Assembly: GCF_030489605.1 (NCBI RefSeq)
Contig: NZ_JAUKFY010000011.1
Coordinates: forward strand, 1-64,000
Length of the DNA: 64,000 bases
From: Brevibacillus laterosporus
Lineage (GTDB): Bacteria; Bacillota; Bacilli; Brevibacillales; Brevibacillaceae
Direction of reading: 5' to 3'
In this document: positions 1-6,835 of the stretch, in pieces
How the letters are laid out: the number at the start of each line of letters is the position of its first letter
Numbering within the stretch: the first letter of the stretch is position 1
The notes under the pieces: generated by a model
Database searches by the model: none
Seen by the model: only the letters and a program-made list of their open reading frames with translations
Told to the model about the DNA's origin: nothing
Translations under genes and position numbers: made by a program

Positions 1-60
1 GGATAGAGCGTTTGACTACGAATCAAAAGGTCGGGAGTTCGAATCTCTCAGGGCACGCCA
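1..60 (+). tRNA. tRNA-Arg (ACG), 5' truncated by window edge
   Basis: The 3' part of a tRNA. The anticodon loop gives ACG at 17-19, the T arm is GGGAG/TTCGAAT/CTCTC, and the acceptor strand, discriminator G and encoded CCA end at position 60. The acceptor 5' strand and most of the D arm lie outside the window. It is the first visible member of a four-tRNA run. Confidence 0.9.
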
Positions 61-72
61 TATTACATATAT

Positions 73-146
73 CGGGAAGTAGCTCAGCTTGGTAGAGTAC
101 TTGGTTTGGGACCAAGGTGTCGCAGGTTCGAATCCTGTCTTCCCGA
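73..146 (+). tRNA. tRNA-Pro (TGG)
   Basis: A full cloverleaf with acceptor CGGGAAG pairing with CTTCCCG, D arm, a TGG anticodon in the loop TTTGGGA and a standard T arm. The base after the discriminator A is followed by CATT, so the 3' CCA is not encoded and must be added post-transcriptionally, unlike its three neighbours. Confidence 0.95.
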
Positions 147-158
147 CATTTTTATTTT

Positions 159-245
159 GCCGGGGTGGCGGAATAGGCAGACGCAACAGACTTAAAATCT
201 GTCGGGAGTAATCCCGTACCGGTTCAAGTCCGGTCCTCGGCACCA
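159..245 (+). tRNA. tRNA-Leu (TAA)
   Basis: A class II tRNA of 87 nt with a long variable arm (GGGAGTAATCCC region). The acceptor GCCGGGG pairs with CCTCGGC, the anticodon TAA lies at 193-195, and the CCA is encoded at 243-245. Confidence 0.95.
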
Positions 246-254
246 ATATAATGT

Positions 255-328
255 GCGGGTGTAGTTCAATGGTAGAACTCCAGCCTTCCAAGCTGGTCGC
301 GTGGGTTCGATTCCCATCACCCGCTCCA
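255..328 (+). tRNA. tRNA-Gly (TCC)
   Basis: The acceptor GCGGGTG pairs with CACCCGC, the anticodon is TCC in the loop CTTCCAA, the T arm contains GGTTCGATTCC, and the CCA is encoded at 326-328. It is the last gene of the tRNA run and is followed directly by a terminator. Confidence 0.95.
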
Positions 329-334
329 TTCCAT

Positions 335-370
335 AAGAAAAGAGTGTCCTTAAAGGACACTCTTTTCTTA
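335..370 (+). terminator. Terminator of the tRNA operon
   Basis: An almost perfect hairpin with a 15-bp stem (AAGAAAAGAGTGTCC and its complement) around a TTAAA loop. The T-rich 3' arm serves as the tract. It begins 6 nt after the tRNA-Gly CCA. Confidence 0.85.
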
Positions 371-481
371 TATAGTGGACAATTAACCTAACTAATGGCA
401 GATGATCATAGTCAATATCACAAATTTATTGAGTGAAAAATACTGATTACTGTCAAGCTCTTGGATATTAGATCATTGAAA

Positions 482-538
482 TAAAAAGCACATCAATTCC
501 AGCTGTAAAAGAAAGAAGCTGAGATGATGTGCTTTTAT
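482..538 (-). terminator. Probable terminator of the minus-strand histidine kinase
   Basis: An inverted repeat with arms AAAAGCACATCA and TGATGTGCTTTT separated by about 28 nt that can pair further inside (AGCT/AGCT). Read on the minus strand it ends in TGTGCTTTTTAT and sits about 105 nt past the kinase stop codon. The rest of the 371-643 gap is AT-rich and holds nothing I recognise. Confidence 0.5.
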
Positions 539-643
539 AGAATGATTATGCATAAAATAAAGCAGATTATTCATTTTATGCATTGATTTGAGATTATCCA
601 TTTTATCTAGTGGTAATGCTAAAAGACTTCCTTATTATTGGGA

Positions 644-1777
644 TTACAAAGGTAAGCGAATAAAAAAACGTGTAGATATACGATTCGATTCACAATAAAT
701 ACTGCCATTATGTTTTTCAATAATGTTTTTGCAGATCGATAATCCGATGCCAGTGTTGTCGTCTTTAGTGGAAAAGAAGGGTTGGAAAAGCTTCTCTACA
801 AGATCCTGAGGTATTTCTTCTCCATTGTTTTCGACCATGATAGTAAGACTATCTGTATGTCTGTATGTAGATACCTGTACATGCTTGTATGCGTTTGAAC
901 TAACGGCATCAATAGCATTGTTTAATAAGTGAATGAGTACCTGAGTCAAGCCTTCCTTGTAGCAATATAAATCACAAGGTTCTATTCGCATATTTAATGT
1001 AACATTCTCAGCATGCAAACGAGGTGTTATCAGTATTTCCACCTCATGAAGTAGATCAGGCAATGAAACCTTTTTATATATTTCATCTAATATAGGTTTC
1101 TTGCAGAAGCTTAGAAATCCTGTAATTTGCCGATGAAAGCTATCAAATTCATGCAAAACGACCTGTACATAATTCTCCAAAACACGGTTTCCATCTGTGC
1201 TTTCTAAAATTAATTTAAGAAAGCCTTCTATAGCACAAAGTGGGTTTCTTAACTCGTGAGCCATATTAGATGCAATCTTATCAAGCATTTCTAATTTATC
1301 ATTGTGCAAATAAGAAATGGTTTCTTCCTTTTCACTTAATTCGTTTTGTACCAAATCCTCATAGTTTTGCACAGCTTGGTATAAGGCTTCATCAATCAAT
1401 ATCTTTAATCTTTTTTCCATTAAGGAGAGCTCTTGAGAAGAAATGAAATGGAGTGATATATTTGCTTGGATTTCACCCATATATACATGGTAGAGTATTT
1501 GGAATGTTTTTAAGGTTAAGGATAAAGGAAGCTTTTCAGACCAAAACCAGTTGCCTATTTCATAAGAGGATTCCCGGATGTCTTGTTCGTAAGCATCACG
1601 CATAAGTAAGAGTGAGATTAAGTAGCAAGGTTTCTCAGCCAATTCTCTAGGCAATGTTACCCGATAGGGATGAAAGAGATCTTCTAACTTATCTAACCAT
1701 TTATCCGTAATTGTAGGTACTAGCGTTACTAAAAATTTAGAAATTTGCTCATATGTGAGCAATGTAACATGGACCAT
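644..1777 (-). CDS. Sensor histidine kinase, sporulation phosphorelay type, soluble
   Basis: A 377-residue kinase with no membrane segment when started at the ATG at 1777. That ATG is preceded by GGAGGAGGG about 10 nt upstream. The open frame continues to 2020, but the extra 81 residues overlap the divergent terC control region and have no ribosome site. Residues 1-150 are helical and not confidently assigned; a resemblance to RsbRD-type N-terminal sensor domains is possible. The H-box AHELRNPL has the phosphoacceptor His174, the N-box NNAID lies near 286, and the G2 box GIGLS is at 343-347. The G1 box reads ENNGEE instead of the usual D-x-G-x-G, so the adenine-contacting Asp is Asn here. The H-box is of the KinA-E class that feeds Spo0F. 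Input signal and partner are unknown. Confidence 0.8.
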   Translation of the reverse strand: MVHVTLLTYEQISKFLVTLVPTITDKWLDKLEDLFHPYRVTLPRELAEKPCYLISLLLMRDAYEQDIRESSYEIGNWFWSEKLPLSLTLKTFQILYHVYMGEIQANISLHFISSQELSLMEKRLKILIDEALYQAVQNYEDLVQNELSEKEETISYLHNDKLEMLDKIASNMAHELRNPLCAIEGFLKLILESTDGNRVLENYVQVVLHEFDSFHRQITGFLSFCKKPILDEIYKKVSLPDLLHEVEILITPRLHAENVTLNMRIEPCDLYCYKEGLTQVLIHLLNNAIDAVSSNAYKHVQVSTYRHTDSLTIMVENNGEEIPQDLVEKLFQPFFSTKDDNTGIGLSICKNIIEKHNGSIYCESNRISTRFFIRLPL

Positions 1778-2098
1778 TACACCTTCACCCTCCTCCATCC
1801 TAATCAAGAATACAATTATTTTCAAGCAAAAAATACCCAATTCGTCATAAAATCGTAAGTCAAATTCCGACAAAAGGGAAAGACTTGCGTAAAATGAAGT
1901 CAGGTGGTATAACGTTGGCATGTGAGAGAAATGGAAGGAGAAACTAGAATAAAGAATGGGCAAATGACGTAATGATAGTAATAATAGTAAAAAAAGAAAA
2001 GTGCGAGTCAGATTCGACATTGATCTGCGTCACATTGCGTAATGGAGATAACCTCGAATGAAATTGACACTGCTGCTCACACTAGATGGGGAGAAACC
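1778..2098. other. Divergent intergenic region between kinase and terC
   Basis: A gene-free stretch of 321 nt. On the plus strand a possible sigma-A promoter is TTGCGT at 1885-1890, 17 nt, TATAAC at 1908-1913, which would give terC a leader of about 180 nt. I looked for the yybP-ykoY manganese riboswitch known upstream of some TerC genes and did not see its conserved core. Confidence 0.4.
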
Positions 2099-2755
2099 AT
2101 GGAAACAAATACTCTAGTCGCTTTATTTCATATTTTTATTATCGATGTGGTTCTAAGTGGAGACAATGCTGTTGTTATCGGGATGGCCTGTCGTGGGCTT
2201 TCGCCGATTGATCGAAAGAAGGCAATTCTGTATGGTACGTTAGGTGCTATCATCTTGCGTGTGTTACTTGCGGTTGTGGCTACTTGGATGCTTGCTATTC
2301 CTCTGGTAAAAGCAGTGGGAGGAATTATGCTGCTCTACATCTCTCTTAAATTGTTAGGAGGGGATGAGGACACAAACGAGGTTCAAGTTAGCAAAAACAG
2401 TGGACAGGCAATCAAAACGATTATTTTGGCAGATTTTATTATGAGTCTAGATAATGTATTAGCTGTAGGTGGTGCTGCCGGTGGCGATGTTATCTTAGTA
2501 GTGATCGGTCTTGCTCTGAGTATTCCCTTATTGATGTTTGGTAGCAATCTAATTGCTAATCTGCTGGATCGTTATCCCATCCTTTTATATGTAGGGACAG
2601 GTATTCTGGCTTATACAGCTTCTCATATGTTTTTGGAGGACCCTTTTGTCCACGAGAGAATAGCCTCTCATCTTGTTATTCCCAATCAGGCTATTGCAGG
2701 TATTATTGTCATAGTCGTATTATTGCTTGGAAAATGGCGTAGTAACCGAATATAG
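2099..2755 (+). CDS. TerC family integral membrane protein (YjbE/YkoY type)
   Basis: A polytopic membrane protein of 218 residues with about seven hydrophobic segments. It carries the two family hallmarks with acidic residues inside the membrane: DVVLSGDN at residues 16-23 and ADFIMSLDN at 111-119. TerC proteins of Bacillus (YceF, YkoY, YjbE) are linked to manganese export and metalation of secreted enzymes; that role is carried over from the family. The start at 2099 is chosen because GGGGAG lies 5 nt upstream; an in-frame ATG at 2042 lacks such a site. It is monocistronic, with a terminator right after the stop. Confidence 0.88.
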   Translation: METNTLVALFHIFIIDVVLSGDNAVVIGMACRGLSPIDRKKAILYGTLGAIILRVLLAVVATWMLAIPLVKAVGGIMLLYISLKLLGGDEDTNEVQVSKNSGQAIKTIILADFIMSLDNVLAVGGAAGGDVILVVIGLALSIPLLMFGSNLIANLLDRYPILLYVGTGILAYTASHMFLEDPFVHERIASHLVIPNQAIAGIIVIVVLLLGKWRSNRI

Positions 2756-2761
2756 AAGGTC

Positions 2762-2796
2762 AGGCTAGGAGTGTTTTTATCCTAGCTTTTTTTTGT
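2762..2796 (+). terminator. Terminator after terC gene
   Basis: Hairpin GCTAGGA / TCCTAGC with a 9-nt loop, followed by eight T residues. Confidence 0.9.
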
Positions 2797-2970
2797 GCAC
2801 AAAGAGTAGTGTATGCTGAGTAACATTAATTTTTCATTTTGAACTACGGGAAATTTTGATCTTTTGTAAGCATAAAAGTAAGGTTTGAAATACCTGAACT
2901 AGTAAAAATAGAAAAATAGCCCCAGATCATTGCCTTTAGTCATTTATTCCTGGAAATCGAACATATAAAT

Positions 2971-3055
2971 GGTAGTATCACGGGACAAGTTGAGGCTTAC
3001 CCAACCTAATAGGGAAACACCTTCGATACTTTTTGAGGGAAATGGTGATACTAAC
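2971..3055 (+). ncRNA. Candidate structured leader RNA upstream of the ykoP-like gene
   Basis: A 9-bp closing helix (TAGTATCAC at 2973-2981 with GTGATACTA at 3045-3053) encloses two internal hairpins: GTTGAGG pairing with CCCAAC around 2989-3005, and CCTTC with GAGGG around 3020-3039. The fold resembles a three-way junction ending 36 nt before the ribosome binding site of the next gene. It does not match any riboswitch consensus I know (SAM, TPP, purine, c-di-GMP, M-box, fluoride, guanidine, yybP-ykoY). Nothing else is visible in the rest of the 2797-3105 gap. Confidence 0.35.
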
Positions 3056-3105
3056 ATAGATTTTGCGAAAAAATAGTGGAGAAAGTTGAAAAGGAGGCAG
3101 GTTCG

Positions 3106-3648
3106 TTGAATGTGACTATGCTCACCCTATGGGGAATATGGGATAAGATTTATCACTGTTGCAGAAGACTACATTATATTCAACGAGAGCAGAATATCTT
3201 TCGCTATATGATCCTTCCATACAGCGGAGAAAGGCTGGAAACGAAAAACGGCTATGTAATTCAAAAGGGAGACCTGGTTATCCGGCTGCATATCCATAAT
3301 TATTTGTTAGCTAAACGCAGCAAAGGAATATACAGTGATGTACAAATTGGATTAGCATTAGTTCGTGAAGTCAAAAGGTCTTTGCCTCAATTAGCGAATG
3401 TGGTGAAGTCTCATCCTAAGGAGAGAGAGATTAAAGGTATTGTGGGTACAACATTGTTATTTAAAGGCAGCGGACAACTCGGATTTTCTATATCTCCTGT
3501 TCCAGACATTTGGTATTTTCGATTTAAACGCTGGTACCTCACTTGGTTAAAAATAGTGATGCATCCAAGTGGAAGAAAGGCACCTACTTCAATGGAGCCA
3601 CTAACACGTGTATATATGTCAAAGGAAGAATTACTCGACCGATTTTAA
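3106..3648 (+). CDS. YkoP-like conserved protein
   Basis: A 180-residue soluble protein resembling Bacillus YkoP, a family of unknown biochemical function. The start is the TTG at 3106, because AAGGAGG lies 8 nt upstream at 3091-3097; an upstream in-frame start at 3076 has no such site. Residues 30-80 hold a beta-rich stretch with a GDLVIRLHIHN motif, and the C-terminus carries aromatic-rich basic segments (WYFRFKRWYLTW). No signal peptide is present and the hydrophobicity is moderate. It stands alone between terC and the spore protein gene and is preceded by the candidate structured leader. The family assignment is by sequence impression. Confidence 0.6.
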   Translation: MNVTMLTLWGIWDKIYHCCRRLHYIQREQNIFRYMILPYSGERLETKNGYVIQKGDLVIRLHIHNYLLAKRSKGIYSDVQIGLALVREVKRSLPQLANVVKSHPKEREIKGIVGTTLLFKGSGQLGFSISPVPDIWYFRFKRWYLTWLKIVMHPSGRKAPTSMEPLTRVYMSKEELLDRF

Positions 3649-4127
3649 CCCATAGAGACTTATCAATCATTGTATAGCCATAATTTACTTTTTCTAATTC
3701 CTACAAAGATAGCTAAATGTTCATCTAAGAAAACATACCAGGTTGGGGAAAACTGCTAGTTTGAAATGAACGATTTTGTACCATTCTACCTCTTAGAAAT
3801 GGCTAAATGAAATAACGAAAGCATCTGTTTACCTAAAAGTAAATGACAACATTTTTTAGTAATACTAAAATTTTCATTAAAGAGGAAGTATCGATGGACC
3901 AAGAAATTACCAAGCTTTCGGCTAAAAATTGGCAGGAATACAGCTAACGAAATTCACACATAGTAAACTTACAAAGCTGGCGAAACGACGTAACACTCAC
4001 TTGGAAAAAAGATTATTTATTCCTACAGGTATGGTTAGTAGCATTGAAAATATAAGGGGAGTCTTTGCATTTTGAATGCTGCTAACGAAACGTTGGTAGC
4101 CAAAAATTTAGATTGGAGTGACTAGAT
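3649..4127. other. Gene-poor 479-nt region before the SASP gene
   Basis: AT-rich, with no ORF having both a ribosome site and reasonable length. The best small frame begins at the ATG at 3893 after AGAGGAAG and encodes 17 residues; I do not call it. A forespore sigma-G promoter is expected for the downstream SASP gene. The area 4028-4060 (GGTATG, then AATATAA) is the closest resemblance, but it is weak. Confidence 0.4.
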
Positions 4128-4328
4128 ATGCCAAACAACAACGGATCTAGCAACAACCTTCTGGTACCTCAAGCAAACCTAGCTCTTGACCAATTGAAAT
4201 TCGAAATCGCTTCTGAATTTGGTGTTCAACTTGGCCCAGACACAACTTCTCGTCAAAACGGTTCTGTTGGTGGAGAGATCACAAAACGTCTTGTAAGCTT
4301 TGCTGAGCAACAATTGGCTGGACGTTAA
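4128..4328 (+). CDS. Alpha/beta-type small acid-soluble spore protein
   Basis: A 66-residue SASP that coats and protects spore DNA and is degraded at germination. It has both family signatures: the GPR protease site region FEIASEFGV near residues 25-33, and the DNA-binding stretch [15 protein letters not shown] near 42-56. The length is typical for the family. GGAGTG lies 9 nt before the ATG. Expression in the forespore under sigma-G is expected from the family, although I could not define the promoter. It is a single-gene unit with its own terminator. Confidence 0.97.
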   Translation: MPNNNGSSNNLLVPQANLALDQLKFEIASEFGVQLGPDTTSRQNGSVGGEITKRLVSFAEQQLAGR

Positions 4329-4350
4329 TAATTAAATAGCTGGATGAAGA

Positions 4351-4377
4351 AGGCGCCTAAATGGGCGTCTTTTTTTA
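4351..4377 (+). terminator. Terminator after SASP gene
   Basis: Stem GGCGCC / GGGCGTC with one G-U pair, loop TAAAT, followed by seven T residues. Confidence 0.85.
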
Positions 4378-4507
4378 TAGAAATGTCATGGGATTTTTGA
4401 TCAGGGGAATGGAAACATTTATGCATTGAAAAAGCTTAGGTATTTAATAGAATGGAAAATGAGGCTTATCAACACGGATTGCCACACTTACTTTTGGAGG
4501 TTGATGA

Positions 4508-5590
4508 ATGTTACGGAAAATGGTAATTGCGTGTATGACATGTTTGCTCGGAATGCAAACAGGAGTTATACAGGCAGCAGAAAAAAATGAATCCCAGCAA
4601 GAAGCGACTTCTACAAATGAATATGAAACGAATACAGATAGATCTGAAGCATCAAAAGTAAATGATGAGTCTAATAAAATTGGGTCTGAAGATTCTGAAC
4701 AAGCCTCGCTAAAGGACATTGCTGGTCACTCGGCTGAGAAGGAGATTACTTCTTTATATGATAACAAGGTTATTTCTGCCGCAGATGGACTTTTTCGTCC
4801 AGATGAAGAGATTACCATGGCCGAATTGATTGTCCTGATATTGAAGAGTAAACAAATTGAGCCGGCTACTGCTGGAAAAAGTAGCTTTGGTGACGTATCC
4901 TTGCAAAATTGGGTGTCTCCCTATGCAGAAACAGCTTTTCGTCTAGGTATCGTTCAGGGAACCGTAGAGAACGAAAGAAGAGTGCTTAATCCCAATGACT
5001 TAGTAGAAAGACAGGAATTGATTGCAATTCTAAATAGGGCAAGCGGTAAAAGCGGGGAAGTAAATAATGTAAAATGGTCAACAACCTATCATACATTAAA
5101 AAGCTATCCGGACAGCCAAGATGTACCTACATGGAGTCAAAGAGAATATGCATATGCCCTGCAAAATGAAAAAACTCAGGATGCCTTAAATGGAAAGCTG
5201 GAGCCTGAAAGAAAGGTAACTCGGGCAGAAGCGGCCAGCCAGGTTTATCACTCCGTATTTTTACCTGATAAACAAGAGGATTCAATAAAAAATACTGCTC
5301 CTGTAGAGTTTCCTTATAAACGCGTCCTACAAGTAAAAACTACGGCCTATGACTTCACGAATGGACCCACGAAGGGTTACCTTGGTTGGGACCTACGCGA
5401 GGGGATTGTCGCTGTTGATCCTGCTGTAATTCCGCTTGGAACCCACTTATTTATCGAGGGTTACGGATATGCTGTAGCGGCTGACATAGGATCGAAAGTA
5501 AAAAAGAATCATATTGATTTGTTCATGACTTCTCCTCAAAAGGCGAGAGATCATGGAATTAAGCAAGCAAAGGTGTATATCTTGAATTAA
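4508..5590 (+). CDS. Exported protein with three SLH domains and a C-terminal 3D domain
   Basis: A 360-residue protein. A signal peptide (residues 1-24, cleavage after an A-A motif) is followed by an acidic, Ser/Glu-rich linker. Three S-layer homology repeats lie near 68-112, 126-172 and 197-246 (ITMAE, VERQE and VTRAE motifs). The C-terminal 3D domain at about 274-358 has its three conserved aspartates, Asp304 in AVDP, Asp326 in AADIG and Asp337 in IDLF. SLH repeats bind pyruvylated wall polymer. 3D domains are related to the catalytic core of MltA-type lytic transglycosylases and occur in YocH/Rpf-like wall enzymes. It is therefore probably an S-layer-anchored peptidoglycan hydrolase; activity is inferred. 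GGAGG lies 7 nt before the ATG. Confidence 0.85.
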   Translation: MLRKMVIACMTCLLGMQTGVIQAAEKNESQQEATSTNEYETNTDRSEASKVNDESNKIGSEDSEQASLKDIAGHSAEKEITSLYDNKVISAADGLFRPDEEITMAELIVLILKSKQIEPATAGKSSFGDVSLQNWVSPYAETAFRLGIVQGTVENERRVLNPNDLVERQELIAILNRASGKSGEVNNVKWSTTYHTLKSYPDSQDVPTWSQREYAYALQNEKTQDALNGKLEPERKVTRAEAASQVYHSVFLPDKQEDSIKNTAPVEFPYKRVLQVKTTAYDFTNGPTKGYLGWDLREGIVAVDPAVIPLGTHLFIEGYGYAVAADIGSKVKKNHIDLFMTSPQKARDHGIKQAKVYILN

Positions 5591-5648
5591 CTGGTCATAT
5601 TTGCCTCCCAAAACGCTCATACTACAAAAAGCGAAGGGGGGCTTTTTC

Positions 5649-6320
5649 ATGAATTGGTTTTTAGGATTACTAGCTGTACTTTTTCTTCTATTGATCATAA
5701 TAATGATTACCCCAATAAAAATTTTTCTTCATTATCATCGAAAACAGGAAAATGATGTTTTAATCATACATATCCGAGTTTGGAAATTGATTAAAATCAA
5801 TTATGAGTTGCCCATGATTAACCTCACCCTCAATAAAAATAACCAGCCTGAAGTAGTAGCTAAAGTAAAGAAGAAGGGCGATGTTGTATCCAATACGGAA
5901 AATAAGAAAAGCTTTGATACAGAGGATGTCGATCGATGGGTGCATCGAGTCCATGAATTGATTGAACGTGTTCAGGATCTTTACCCAATCCTATGCCAAG
6001 CTCTTCGTCATGTGTATTGTGAAAAATTGCAATGGCAAACCACAATCGGGATAGGCGATGCAGCAGCAACGGGGACTCTGACCGGTGTCATTTTGGGGAT
6101 TAAAAATATGCTGGCATCAATGCTCTCTTATTACATTTCTTTGCAGGAAATGCCTCGTATTAGCGTAGAGCCTATGTGGAATGCTACTATCATCCGAACC
6201 GAACTTTCTTGTGTTCTTTTCTTTCGGGTAGGACACGTTATTGTTGCGTTAGTTCGTATCATAATTAAAATGAAGAAAGGGAGTGCGAGGAAATGGCAGA
6301 TCACCCCATACAGGGCTTAA
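5649..6320 (+). CDS. ytfI: YtfI-like membrane protein (DUF2953)
   Basis: A 223-residue protein with an N-terminal membrane anchor (residues 3-22) and a DUF2953-type core including the GIGDAAATG segment near residue 137, plus a hydrophobic stretch near the C-terminus. The start at 5649 follows GAAGGGGGG; an upstream in-frame ATG at 5601 has no ribosome site. It overlaps the next gene, gerW, by 28 nt. In Bacillus ytfI and ytfJ (gerW) are likewise adjacent and expressed during sporulation. The molecular function is unknown. Confidence 0.8.
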   Translation: MNWFLGLLAVLFLLLIIIMITPIKIFLHYHRKQENDVLIIHIRVWKLIKINYELPMINLTLNKNNQPEVVAKVKKKGDVVSNTENKKSFDTEDVDRWVHRVHELIERVQDLYPILCQALRHVYCEKLQWQTTIGIGDAAATGTLTGVILGIKNMLASMLSYYISLQEMPRISVEPMWNATIIRTELSCVLFFRVGHVIVALVRIIIKMKKGSARKWQITPYRA

Positions 6321-6760
6321 TGAAGACCACCATGGAAAATTTAAAGCATATGGTGGATGTCAATACCATTATTGGTGATCCGGTTGAAACACCGGATGGC
6401 AGCGTTATCTTACCCATTTCTAAAGTAGGCTTTGGTTTTGCTTCTGGGGGTAGTGAATTCAAGATTGCTGGAGACTATCATCCTGATCACAGCCATCCGT
6501 TTGGTGGAGGTAGTGGTGGAGGTGTGTCTATTACTCCAGTTGCGTTTTTGGTTGTGGGTAAACAAGGTGTTCGTTCTATCCCACTGGAGAATTCGACCCA
6601 TTTATACGATCGTATCCTGGATTCGCTTCCGCAAATTGTGGATAAGTTCTCAGGCATGTGTAATAGCAAGAAAAATCAAGGCGAAGAAAGCTGTTCACAT
6701 ACCGGAACATACACACATCCAATGCATGAGGATCTAGGGGATTTGCTTGATAAGCAATAA
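6293..6760 (+). CDS. gerW: Spore germination protein GerW (YtfJ)
   Basis: A 155-residue protein of the GerW/YtfJ family, with the conserved opening HPIQGLMKTTMENLKHMVDV, a GDPVETPDGSVILPISKV core and a Gly-rich segment (GGGSGGG near residue 70) followed by a beta-rich C-terminal part. In Bacillus GerW is needed for germination responses and is made in the sporulating cell. Translational coupling to ytfI is likely because the genes overlap. It ends before a bidirectional terminator shared with pyc. Confidence 0.9.
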   Translation: MADHPIQGLMKTTMENLKHMVDVNTIIGDPVETPDGSVILPISKVGFGFASGGSEFKIAGDYHPDHSHPFGGGSGGGVSITPVAFLVVGKQGVRSIPLENSTHLYDRILDSLPQIVDKFSGMCNSKKNQGEESCSHTGTYTHPMHEDLGDLLDKQ

Positions 6761-6781
6761 CATGTGGATAGTATCACTGAT

Positions 6782-6826
6782 AAAAAAAGAGCCGTTGAGG
6801 AAGTATCCCTCAACAGCTCTTTTTTA
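6782..6826. terminator. Bidirectional terminator between gerW and pyc
   Basis: Stem AGAGCCGTTGAGG with CCTCAACAGCTCT (one mismatch), loop AAGTATC, with an A-run on the left and a T-run on the right. It can therefore stop transcription arriving from either side. Confidence 0.9.
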
Positions 6827-6835
6827 ACTGCATGA

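Noticed and set aside
16-360. 114-codon minus-strand frame over the tRNA genes
   Set aside because: It is the complement of four tRNAs and has no coding support.
1778-2020. N-terminal extension of the histidine kinase frame (81 residues, hydrophobic start)
   Set aside because: No ribosome site at 2020, it crosses the divergent control region, and a strong GGAGGAGGG precedes the ATG at 1777.
1800-2098. Manganese (yybP-ykoY) riboswitch upstream of the TerC gene
   Set aside because: The conserved core sequences were not found in the leader.
3893-3946. 17-codon frame after AGAGGAAG in the 479-nt gap
   Set aside because: Too short and without any other support; its initiation context could be chance.
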